A DNA stretch of 35,095 bases, taken from assembly GCA_007694035.1 (NCBI GenBank), contig RECM01000166.1, forward strand, positions 1 to 35,095. The letters run 5' to 3'. Positions within the stretch are counted from its first letter, which is position 1. Each line of letters begins with the position of its first letter. The notes beneath the pieces are model-generated. The model was not told the origin of the DNA. It saw nothing but the letters and a program-made list of their open reading frames with translations, and did not search any database. A program made the position numbers and the translations under genes. This stretch comes from Balneolaceae bacterium. GTDB lineage: Bacteria > Bacteroidota > Rhodothermia > Balneolales > Cyclonatronaceae. Shown piece after piece: positions 8,252 to 15,881 of this stretch.

Positions 8252-10342
8252 ATGAGAGAATCAGGATTATCGGCCATACTCGTATTGATTTTGGCGGCCG
8301 GGTTGAATGCCCAGAACGGCTGGTTCTGGCAGAACCCTCTGCCCCAGGGAAATGATCTGACGGATGTTTATTTCAGCGATCCGCTCACCGGAACAGCGGT
8401 GGGCGATGCGGGTACCATCCTCCGCACGACCGATGGGGGGCTCACATGGAACCAGCAGGAATCGGGAACCAGCCGCAAATTGTGGGCGGTGCGGTTCGAC
8501 GGGGCGTTTACGGGTATCGCCGTCGGGGAGTTCGGGGCGATCGTCCGCACCTTCAATGGGGGCGAAACCTGGGAGCCGGTAACGAACGCTACCAATCAGT
8601 ATCTCTACAATGTGCGTTTCACCGACGCCCTTACGGGCACTGCGGTCGGCAGCAACGGCACCATCCTACGAACGACCGACGGCGGGGCCACCTGGACGGG
8701 GCAGGTCAGCGGCACCAATGACCACCTGTGGGGCATCTGGTTTACCGATGCGGTTACCGGAATCGCGGTCGGCCGTAACGGAACCATCCTGCGCACAGTG
8801 AATGCAGGCGAGGAATGGGCGACCGTGGAATCGGGTGTATCTGTATCGCTGTTTGATGTGATGTTTACCGATGCGAACAACGGAATGGCGGTGGGCAACA
8901 GCGGCACCATCCTGCGCACTGTAAACGGAGGGTTGGACTGGGAGGTTGTGGAATCCGGCACAACGCGGACGCTGTCGGGTATCGGGTTCAGTGATGCGGA
9001 AAACGGCGTGATCACAGTATCGTTTGGTGATATGCTGATCACATCCGATGGCGGGGCAACGTGGGAGTCGCGGTCAGCGGGAACGATCGAGATGAAGCAT
9101 TCGGTCTTCTTCAGGGATGCGACCAATGGCGTGGCCGTAGGTGAAGCGGGTACGATTGCCAGTACGTCCGACCGCGGTAATACCTGGGATGTGGTTTCGC
9201 TGGGTGTTACCACAGACCTGACCGGGGTTTCATTTGCGAATGAGAGTACCGGGACCGCCGTGGGTGCAAGCGGCGTGATCCTGCGCACGGATGACGGCGG
9301 GTCGACCTGGACGGAACAGCCGACCCTGCAGCCAGGCGGCCAGTTGCATGCGGTTGTTATGCACGATGCGAACAACGCGACCATTGTGGGGGCCCACGGG
9401 CGCACATTTAACACACAGAACGGTGGTCAGACCTGGACCAGGGTTGTGGTTGAAGGCAGTGTTCATCTGTATGACGTAACAACGGCAGGACCAGGTTCTG
9501 TAGTGGCTACAGGATTCAACGGAAATGTGGTCCGTTCGGATGATGGTGGCATCTCATGGACTCCGCTGGATCCGGGTGTTACCAATAATCTGTCTGGCGT
9601 GAGTTTCTCCGACAGCCAGAACGGTACGGCGGTTGGCGCCAACGGAACCATCATCCGTACCACGGACGGTGGCCAGAACTGGACGGCACAGGAAAGCGGG
9701 GTTACAGTAAACCTGAGCGGGGTGCATTTTCCTGACGCCCAAACCGGGACCACTGTCGGGGCCAGAGGCACCATCCTGCGTACAACCAATGGCGGCGGCA
9801 CCTGGACGCCCCAGCAAAGCGGGACAAACGCGATACTTGCAGATGTCTGGTTTGCCGACGCGAACCACGGCACGGTAGTTGGGGCCGACGGGGTCATCCT
9901 GATGACGGCCAACGGCGGTGCCGACTGGGTGTTGCAGCCCCTTCTGGCCAATGAACAGTTGAGCGGGGTGGTAATGACCGATCAGCAAACAGGTTCGATT
10001 GTTGGCCGCAACGGTGTCATACTACGTACCGAAACCGGCGGTTTGGTATCGATCGGGCCGGAAATCGATGAATTGCCGAGGCGGGTCCGGCTCGGCCAGA
10101 ACTATCCGAACCCGTTTAATCCGTCAACGGTAATCCATTATGAAATTGAAGCCGACGCCCATGTGCTTCTCGGGGTTTACGATCTGCTGGGCCGGCGGGT
10201 GGCCACGCTTGCTGATGGCTGGAAACCTCAGGGCCGCCATCAGGTGATGTTTAACGGAACCGGGTTTGCCAGCGGAATCTACCTGTACCGTTTGCAGGCC
10301 GGTGACCGGGTGCTGACCCGCAAGATGATCCTGGTCAAGTAG
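8252..10342 (+). CDS. Secreted BNR/Ycf48-like repeat protein with type IX sorting domain
   Basis: The 696-residue exported protein starts at ATG 8252 with AGGAG 6 nt upstream, and its signal peptide ends near LNAQNG. Residues about 28-610 are fourteen repeats of roughly 42 residues, each ending in a form of VGxxGTILRTTDGGxTW. This is the pattern of BNR/sialidase-type and Ycf48-like beta-propellers. The last about 75 residues contain NYPNPFNPSTVIHYEI, a VYDLLGRRVATL strand and end TRKMILVK: a type IX secretion C-terminal sorting domain. Such proteins are carried across the outer membrane and anchored on the surface or released. No catalytic residues are evident, so a binding or scaffold role is inferred. 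High DNA similarity between repeats suggests recent internal duplication. Confidence 0.93.
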   Translation: MRESGLSAILVLILAAGLNAQNGWFWQNPLPQGNDLTDVYFSDPLTGTAVGDAGTILRTTDGGLTWNQQESGTSRKLWAVRFDGAFTGIAVGEFGAIVRTFNGGETWEPVTNATNQYLYNVRFTDALTGTAVGSNGTILRTTDGGATWTGQVSGTNDHLWGIWFTDAVTGIAVGRNGTILRTVNAGEEWATVESGVSVSLFDVMFTDANNGMAVGNSGTILRTVNGGLDWEVVESGTTRTLSGIGFSDAENGVITVSFGDMLITSDGGATWESRSAGTIEMKHSVFFRDATNGVAVGEAGTIASTSDRGNTWDVVSLGVTTDLTGVSFANESTGTAVGASGVILRTDDGGSTWTEQPTLQPGGQLHAVVMHDANNATIVGAHGRTFNTQNGGQTWTRVVVEGSVHLYDVTTAGPGSVVATGFNGNVVRSDDGGISWTPLDPGVTNNLSGVSFSDSQNGTAVGANGTIIRTTDGGQNWTAQESGVTVNLSGVHFPDAQTGTTVGARGTILRTTNGGGTWTPQQSGTNAILADVWFADANHGTVVGADGVILMTANGGADWVLQPLLANEQLSGVVMTDQQTGSIVGRNGVILRTETGGLVSIGPEIDELPRRVRLGQNYPNPFNPSTVIHYEIEADAHVLLGVYDLLGRRVATLADGWKPQGRHQVMFNGTGFASGIYLYRLQAGDRVLTRKMILVK

Positions 10343-10389
10343 CATCATAAATCCCATCGTACACACACTAACTCCGGGTTGTGCCCTCA

Positions 10390-10640
10390 CGATGCTCTAA
10401 CGGGCTTCGACTACGCCCTCCGAGAACATCCTTCGGCTCCGCCCTTCGACTCCGCTCCGCTGCGCTCAGGGTTGCGCTCAGGGCTGCTCAGGGCTGCGCT
10501 CAGGGTTGCTCGGGACTGCGCTCAGGGTTGCTCAGGGCTGCGCCCGGGGTTGCTCTGGACTGCGCCCGGGGTTGCTATTGACTGATCAGGTCTGCGCATA
10601 GGGTTGCTCAGGTCTGCGCTCAGCCCGACGTGAGGGCTCT
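10390..10640 (-). repeat. Intergenic repeat element copy 3, expanded 22-bp array
   Basis: The element edges are CGGGCTTCGACT (about 10400) and GCTCAGCCCGACGT (to about 10632). Its middle has grown into alternating 12- and 10-bp words, TGCGCTCAGGGT and TGCTCAGGGC, giving an effective 22-bp period over about 10459-10625. Units decay towards the right. Short ORFs in two frames are repeat artefacts. This fills most of the gap between the BNR protein and the amidohydrolase. Confidence 0.7.
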
Positions 10641-10678
10641 GTCCGGCTGGGGTGATGCCTGATGTTAGGGGAAAATAT

Positions 10679-10708
10679 TTTGAAACATAACATTTATCTC
10701 TATATTCG
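10679..10708 (+). promoter_or_regulatory. Candidate Bacteroidota-type promoter for the amidohydrolase
   Basis: TTTG at 10679-10682 and TATATTCG at 10701-10708 are 18 bp apart. They resemble the Bacteroidota -33 (TTTG) and -7 (TAnnTTTG) boxes, with one mismatch in the second. The initiation codon is 42 bp further on. Motif match only. Confidence 0.4.
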
Positions 10709-10749
10709 GCGATCAAAAATAACCTCAAACAACAAAGGAACAGTCGGGT

Positions 10750-11784
10750 ATGGGTAAACATATAATGCTTTCACTAATTATACTGGCTTTTGCCGGCGTG
10801 GCCCTGGCCGGCGGTCCAGACCGGGATACTGATCCCAAACCGCTTCCTATCATCGACATGCACCTGCATGCCAACCCTGCAACGAATAACGGGCCACCGC
10901 CAAACGGTATTTGTCCGGGCAACGCCCAGTTTCCCGATTTCGACCCCGACCGCCCCTGGATTGAAGTGTTCCTGAACTGGGCGGCCAATCCGCCCTGTGA
11001 TGATCCGGTCTGGGGACCGGAAACGAACGAGGGGGTGATGCAGGAGACGCTAGAGGTACTCCGGCGCCGTAACATCTACGGAGTGACCAGTGGTCCGCTG
11101 CTTGACGATTATATAGAGAACGGAGGCGATCATATCATCCCATCGCTCTGGTTAGGCGGCCATCCCGAAAGCTGGCCCTCTCCCGATTCCTTCAGAAGCA
11201 CGCTCGAAACGGGCAAGTACAAGGTTTTCGGCGAAATCGGCCTGCAGTACCTGGGCATGTCACCCGATCACCCGTCATTTGAGCCCTACCTGGAGATACT
11301 TGAAGAGATGGGCATCCCCCTTGGCATACATATCGGAACCGGACCTCCGGGCGTATCACACTTTCCCGGCAGCGGAGGCCACCTGGCCCGAATGCACAGC
11401 GCGCTTGAGATCGAGCCGGTCATAATGCGACATCCCAGGCTACAAGTCTACCTCATGCATGCCGGCTGGCCCATGATCGACGACCTGCTGGCCGTATTCT
11501 ATGCCCACCCGCAGGTGTACGCCGATCTGGGCATCATCATCTTTGCCCTGCCAAAGGCAGAAATCCACTACTACCTGCGCAGGATCGTGCAGGCCGGTTT
11601 CGGAAGGCGGGTGATGTTCGGCTCCGACCAGATGAACTGGCCAGGCGTGATCGAATATGCAATCGACGTGATCGAATCGGCCGATTTCCTGACGGAAACG
11701 CAAAAGCGCGACATCCTGTACAACAACGCCGCCCGTTTCCTGCGCCTGAGCGAAGAAGAGATCGCCCGCCACCACGGCCGGTAA
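10750..11784 (+). CDS. Exported amidohydrolase (amidohydrolase_2-like TIM barrel)
   Basis: The 344-residue protein has a signal peptide (about 1-20, ending VALAGG) and a metal-dependent TIM barrel. Motifs in order: IDMHLHANP (His38, His40), FGEIG (Glu162), GIHIGTG (His194), LMHAGWP (His237) and FGSDQMNW (Asp293). These match the metal ligands and catalytic Asp of the amidohydrolase superfamily, PF04909-like (PF number from memory). AAGGA lies about 10 nt before the ATG. Substrate is unknown; relatives include decarboxylases, lactonases and hydrolases. Export is unusual for the class and suggests periplasmic action. It stands alone, convergent with the next gene. Confidence 0.87.
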   Translation: MGKHIMLSLIILAFAGVALAGGPDRDTDPKPLPIIDMHLHANPATNNGPPPNGICPGNAQFPDFDPDRPWIEVFLNWAANPPCDDPVWGPETNEGVMQETLEVLRRRNIYGVTSGPLLDDYIENGGDHIIPSLWLGGHPESWPSPDSFRSTLETGKYKVFGEIGLQYLGMSPDHPSFEPYLEILEEMGIPLGIHIGTGPPGVSHFPGSGGHLARMHSALEIEPVIMRHPRLQVYLMHAGWPMIDDLLAVFYAHPQVYADLGIIIFALPKAEIHYYLRRIVQAGFGRRVMFGSDQMNWPGVIEYAIDVIESADFLTETQKRDILYNNAARFLRLSEEEIARHHGR

Positions 11785-11794
11785 ACCAAATTAA

Positions 11795-11895
11795 CGTCAG
11801 GCCCAAACGTCAGTCTGAGCAAAAAAACGTCAGGCTGAACAAAAAAACGTCAGGCTGAGCTTGTCGAAGCCCGTGGGGGGACGCAAGTCCCCCCC
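11795..11895 (+). repeat. Intergenic repeat element copy 4 with GNRA-loop hairpin
   Basis: AACGTCAGGCTGA-like starts occur repeatedly (about 11797, 11809, 11826, 11846). The last continues to GAGCTTGTCGAAGCCCGT. A perfect 8-bp G/C-rich hairpin follows directly: 11875-11882 pairs with 11887-11894, with loop GCAA (GNRA type). It sits at the tail of the amidohydrolase gene and could end or protect its transcript. Confidence 0.75.
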
Positions 11896-11941
11896 TAAGC
11901 GGTAATTGATAGGAAATCAGCAAGATTTCACCAAATATCCC

Positions 11942-12122
11942 GGGGGCATCATGATGCCCCCACGGGCTTCGACTTCGTCCTCCGCTTTGCTACGGACTGC
12001 GCTCAGCCTGACGTTGGGGGCTTCGACTTCGTCCTCCGCTTTGCTACGGACTGCGCTCAGCCTGACGTTGGGGGCTTCGACTTCGTCCTCCGCTTTGCTT
12101 CGGACTGCGCTCAGCCTGACGT
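11942..12122 (-). repeat. Intergenic repeat element copies 5-7: palindrome plus 54-bp x3
   Basis: A perfect 20-bp palindrome (11942-11961, GGGGGCATC and its complement) is followed by three tandem 54-bp units with TTCGACTTCGTCCTCCGC starting near 11968, 12022 and 12076. Each ends CTCAGCCTGACGTT, and the third ends at the stop codon of the minus-strand gene. Read on the minus strand, each unit has the same ends as the other copies. An 87-codon plus-strand ORF here only translates the repeat (18 residues three times). Confidence 0.8.
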
Positions 12123-14404
12123 TAGTAGATCAGCGTGTGCGAATATTTGATCAGGATGGCCCGGCTTGAGGTCATGGGCAGGCGTACGGTTTCGCGGTCG
12201 CGTTCGGTGTTGAACCCTTCGTTGTACACGATGTAGAGGTCGTTGCCCTCCCGGCGGTTGTAGCGTATGCGCAGGTTAATGAATACACCCCTTGCCGCAC
12301 TGTTGTACTGGATGAGGCCGGCGGCCGAAAGCGCTCTGTTCGCCGCGGCATTGATGCTCAGTCGCCCCAGGTGGCTGTGGAATTCCTCGTTGCGGTCGGA
12401 AAAGGAGATGGCAGTGTAGCGGTATGTACCAGAGAGTTGCAGGTGTTTCGACAGTATCCAGATCGGGCTGATGCCCCCCGAGGCGCTGGTGCCGTCGAAA
12501 AAGGTGCCCCCGTTGGCCGAGAAAGTGGCCCTCAGTTTCCCTCCGAAGATCTCCCAGGAGGCCCCGGCCTGTACGTATTCGTATTCGCCGGCCGGTACGC
12601 CCGCACGCTCGCTCAGGCTGAACCCGTTGATCAGGTTTTCGCGGTTAACCGTGAGGCTTACATTCAGGTTGTTGCCGTTCCGGAACGTGCCCGACCACGC
12701 CGGGCCGTACTGCAGGGTTTCGAGGGAGCCGTCGTCGTTGCTGTAGAAGACTACGCCGTTCAGGTTGAGCTGATGCCTCTGCAGAATGGAGCCCTCGCCC
12801 GGAAACCAGCCATAGAAGAGACGGTCGCCGAAGCGGGAGTAGTTCCGGCGCAGGAGGAACCCCGTACCGGGCTCATACCGCCCGCCCGACCGCGACAGGT
12901 TCACATCGTACCCGAAACCGTCCTGCGAACGCCGCTCCCAGCGGGCATGCATATGGCTGTCGTCGGGATCGGCGAATGCGTAATCCACATCATTCCGGGC
13001 CGACTGGGCAAGGGAGACCGACAGATAGTCCTCAGACGATACCCTGATGTTGCCGTCGATGCCCCAGGCGATGTTGTAGTTCCCGCCAGCATCATGCCGC
13101 GTGGTGGTCATCGCGCCAATGTAGGAGTAGTCGTTGAAGGCCCGGCGGCGCAGCCTGAGCACCCCGAAATTTTCAGTCGGCAGGGTCCGGTTGTCGCTGT
13201 AGAAGGAGGATACGCGCTGTGTCTGCATGTTAAGCAGGCCTATGTCCCAGCCACCGGCACGGCCTACCAGCCGCACCCCGCCGATCAGGGGCACCGGCTG
13301 GCCCTGCACCAGCCCGATCCGGCGGCTGTAGAAGAGCTGACTGGTGGTCGAGCCTGAGCCCGCGCCCGACCGCTCCAGGCTGCCGAAGGAAAAGATGCTC
13401 GACCGCTCCTGGAAAAAGAGCCGCTTCTCCGGAAAAAACAGGGAAAACCGCGTCAGGTTTACCTGCTGGTCGTCGGCCTCGGCCTGGGCGAAGTCGGTGT
13501 TAAGGGTCACATCCAGCGTCAGGTTGTTGGTGATGGAGTACTTCACATCCAGACCGGCCTCACGGGTCCAGTCATCGCGGCGGGTGTAGCGTGTGGCATA
13601 GGAATGGAGGCGGTACCGCTGGTCGAGGCCGCCCAGCAGATATGGGGTAATGTACACCGCACGCCGGCTTTGAACGCCCTCAAGAACCACTTTCTGCGCC
13701 TTCGAGGGTTTTGAGAAGCTCCAGAAACCCCAGTTCGGCGGGATGGGTGGAAACGTGGCCACCGATACGTTGGTGGCAAACCAGCGGTACACGATCATGC
13801 CCATCTCCACACGGCCGTTGTCGTCCTGGAAGCGCAGGCTCGAGAAGGGGATGCGCATTTCGACCGTCCAGCCCTCACCGGTAACCACGGTTTCGGCATC
13901 CCAGTAGGTGTTCCAGCTGCTGTTAAAGGAGCCGGTGGTCTGTGCATCGTCGAAGAAGGCCATGTCGACCCGGGCGCCAGTGGGTATCACCGAAAAGGAG
14001 AGGGCCGTCTCGTTGTCGTTGAACGTGTCGAGTACAATGGCGATGTAGTCGTTGGAGGCGGTTACGTGGTCGCGCCGGAAGGAGGTCAGGAAAATATCTT
14101 CCGGCGGGGAGCTGCAGATGGCCGACAGATAGAGGTACTGATCGTCGTAGGCCACGCGGATCTCGGTGGGGTACAGGGGTCCGGAACCAAAAACCGGCGT
14201 TTGCTCCACCAGCGGGAAGGGTTCGATCGTCTGCCAGAAGGGTTCATCGGGGATGCCGTCGAGCACAACCGGCTGGTCGATGCGGGTGAGGTAAATCGGT
14301 TCGGTTTGCTGATGCTGCCCAAGGGCGATATCCTGCACTGACAAGAGGATAAGAGCCGTTAACAGCAACAGTGCTAAAAAAGTGGGAATGGCCGATGGAT
14401 GCAT
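12122..14404 (-). CDS. DUF5916-type outer-membrane protein with CBM9-like N-terminal domain
   Basis: With start at 14404 the product is 760 residues with a signal peptide ending IALGQ; an in-frame ATG at 14458 would add 18 residues before the signal. Residues about 35-225 look like a carbohydrate-binding family 9-type sandwich (VLDGIPDEPFWQ, AYDDQYLYLSAICS, WTVEMRIPFSSLRF). The rest is a DUF5916-type barrel with the block LNTDFAQAEADDQQVNLTRF followed by SLFFPEKRLFFQE and aromatic beta-strands to the end. This family is common in Bacteroidota-related genomes and usually outer-membrane; its molecular role is not established. It is convergent with the amidohydrolase and divergent from the coiled-coil lipoprotein. 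Confidence 0.88.
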   Translation of the reverse strand: MHPSAIPTFLALLLLTALILLSVQDIALGQHQQTEPIYLTRIDQPVVLDGIPDEPFWQTIEPFPLVEQTPVFGSGPLYPTEIRVAYDDQYLYLSAICSSPPEDIFLTSFRRDHVTASNDYIAIVLDTFNDNETALSFSVIPTGARVDMAFFDDAQTTGSFNSSWNTYWDAETVVTGEGWTVEMRIPFSSLRFQDDNGRVEMGMIVYRWFATNVSVATFPPIPPNWGFWSFSKPSKAQKVVLEGVQSRRAVYITPYLLGGLDQRYRLHSYATRYTRRDDWTREAGLDVKYSITNNLTLDVTLNTDFAQAEADDQQVNLTRFSLFFPEKRLFFQERSSIFSFGSLERSGAGSGSTTSQLFYSRRIGLVQGQPVPLIGGVRLVGRAGGWDIGLLNMQTQRVSSFYSDNRTLPTENFGVLRLRRRAFNDYSYIGAMTTTRHDAGGNYNIAWGIDGNIRVSSEDYLSVSLAQSARNDVDYAFADPDDSHMHARWERRSQDGFGYDVNLSRSGGRYEPGTGFLLRRNYSRFGDRLFYGWFPGEGSILQRHQLNLNGVVFYSNDDGSLETLQYGPAWSGTFRNGNNLNVSLTVNRENLINGFSLSERAGVPAGEYEYVQAGASWEIFGGKLRATFSANGGTFFDGTSASGGISPIWILSKHLQLSGTYRYTAISFSDRNEEFHSHLGRLSINAAANRALSAAGLIQYNSAARGVFINLRIRYNRREGNDLYIVYNEGFNTERDRETVRLPMTSSRAILIKYSHTLIY

Positions 14405-14458
14405 GGCATGGTAGTCCCGGGATGTTCTTTGTTTACAGTCATGTTTACCGGCGCGCAT

Positions 14459-14880
14459 GATAGAGATAAATAAACAGTTATGCTAATCTTAAAAAACGCC
14501 GGGATATCCATATCTCACCCGAAAAAGACAGATCTCAAAGTACCTCAACGTATCTGAGTGCATCCAGGTTAATCTCACATTACCCCGCAGAATCTTGCGG
14601 AATAAGACAGACTCTGATATGATCTGATATGATCTGACATGATCTGACATGATCTGACATGTTCTGACGTGATCTCAAAAAAATCTCACAGGTGAACACC
14701 TCTTAAAACCTCTGCATACCTGTGAATATCTCCCGGAGTTGTGCAGTTCATCAGGCAGGTCTTTACGTTTTTTTACCCGATATGATTTGACCGGGCCCAT
14801 ACTGTTTGTTATTTATAATAACAGTTTAACGCCATATAATTAATAAATATGAGCTGAATATAGAAATAATCAACGTCATT
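14459..14880. promoter_or_regulatory. Divergent control region with phased decamers and inverted repeats
   Basis: This 420-bp AT-rich gap separates two diverging genes. It holds: (i) six to seven 10-bp units at 14611-14675 (GATCTGATAT, GATCTGACAT three times, GTTCTGACGT), an exact helical-turn period; (ii) scattered RTCTCA words on both sides; (iii) TCACAGGT (14686-14693) and its complement ACCTGTGA (14718-14725), with inner AGGTG-AA-CACCT; (iv) TGTTATT-TAT-AATAACA (14807-14823); (v) TATAAT at 14835-14840, 41 bp before the lipoprotein ATG. Regulator unknown. Confidence 0.55.
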
Positions 14881-15306
14881 ATGTTTTCATTTAAAAAAAC
14901 AGGAATACTAACCGTAATACTATTCACCGCATTTTCGCTGATGATGGTGGCCTGCAACGGCTCCGGTGATCAGGATGCTGCCGATATGGCTGCAGAAGAG
15001 CGCCAGGAGATGCAGGCCCAGCTTGAGGACCTTCGCGACGACATCGACGATGCCCTGGCTGAAATGGCCGGCCGCATAGACCGTGCATCCGACGAGGCCG
15101 AACGCGGCGAGCTTGAAGCCACCTACGAGGAACTGACCGGCCAGCGCACAGCCGTTGACCGCATGATCACCGATATTGAGTACGCCACGGCCGACGCCTG
15201 GGAAGCCACCCGCGACGGGATTTCCGATGCGTATAACTCGGTTTCGGAATCGTTCAGTGATCTGAGCGCTTCGATTGAAGAGGAGTATGAGGAGATAGTT
15301 GAATAA
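14881..15306 (+). CDS. Acidic coiled-coil lipoprotein
   Basis: The 141-residue product has a lipoprotein signal peptide with lipobox MVAC (Cys25). An acidic, Ala/Glu/Asp-rich helical body follows, with heptad-like spacing (EERQEMQAQLEDLRDDIDDA, then EATYEELTGQRTAVDRM). It resembles small hydrophilic stress-associated proteins of the sll1863 kind, but the match is from composition rather than clear motifs. The stress protein CsbD lies 294 bp downstream on the same strand, which fits an envelope-stress role. Start chosen as the first ATG giving a complete signal; no clear Shine-Dalgarno. Confidence 0.8.
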   Translation: MFSFKKTGILTVILFTAFSLMMVACNGSGDQDAADMAAEERQEMQAQLEDLRDDIDDALAEMAGRIDRASDEAERGELEATYEELTGQRTAVDRMITDIEYATADAWEATRDGISDAYNSVSESFSDLSASIEEEYEEIVE

Positions 15307-15600
15307 CGGGATGTGTAAAGTCTGATTCGGTCCGGATCAGTGACCGACGATCAAGGACCGACATGGTATCAAGAATCTTGGTTTTCAGGATACTGAATAC
15401 CAGGATTCCGAACAGGCAGGATTAATAGTAACCAGGATCCGGGGTATGCAGTACCAGGGTCTTCAGCACCCGTGTTTTTCAACTCCGGGATATTCATGGC
15501 CCGGGTAATCCGCGTTAGATTCATCCGTATTAAAAATCAATAGTTTACAATTAAGCATAACAAACAGATGTGAATCAGAATCACATCGGAGAGGAATAGA
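15307..15600 (+). promoter_or_regulatory. Spacer with hairpins upstream of CsbD
   Basis: CTGATTCG and CGGATCAG (15322-15340) can form a hairpin after the lipoprotein gene, but without a T-tract. ACCAGGAT-like words recur loosely between 15390 and 15460. Just before the CsbD ribosome-binding site lies GATGTGA-N7-TCACATC (15567-15587). It contains TGTGA-N7-TCACA, one base wider than the CRP/FNR-family consensus. It could be an operator or a leader hairpin that masks the GGAGAGG at 15588-15594. Confidence 0.5.
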
Positions 15601-15798
15601 ATGGAAGACCTGTTCATCAAAGGAAAATGGAATGAAATAAAGGGAATTCTCAAGCAGGAGTATGGCGAGCTCACCGACGACGAACTTGCCGTGGCCGAGG
15701 GCCAGGAGGATGAGCTTTTCGGCCGCATCCAGAAGAAATTTGGCAAGACCCGCGACGAGATCGAGTCCGTTATCAAGGAAAAGATGGATTCAATATGA
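15601..15798 (+). CDS. CsbD family stress protein
   Basis: The 65-residue soluble protein matches the CsbD family: [23 protein letters not shown], then [20 protein letters not shown]. The family is induced by general stress in many bacteria; its function is unresolved. GGAGAGG lies 6 nt before the ATG. The last gene before a composition change, it is convergent with the phosphatase operon that ends 84 bp downstream. Confidence 0.95.
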   Translation: MEDLFIKGKWNEIKGILKQEYGELTDDELAVAEGQEDELFGRIQKKFGKTRDEIESVIKEKMDSI

Positions 15799-15881
15799 GT
15801 GTTGTGGATCCATCATTGCAATAAAAACATTAGAATAAAACGCCTCCCCTGATTTTGCCGAATTTCCGGAGTATCAATCCC

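Noticed and set aside
10379..10585. Two overlapping Ala/Arg/Leu-rich ORFs
   Set aside because: Products of the expanded 22-bp repeat; open in several frames at once.
11942..12122. Possible CRISPR-like array
   Set aside because: The 54-bp units are almost identical throughout with no unique spacers, and no cas genes are near.
11906..12169. ORF with an 18-residue triple repeat
   Set aside because: It only translates the 54-bp intergenic repeat and runs into the end of the convergent gene.
12371..13357. 328-codon plus-strand ORF opposite the DUF5916 gene
   Set aside because: Shadow of the real minus-strand gene, which has a signal peptide and family motifs.
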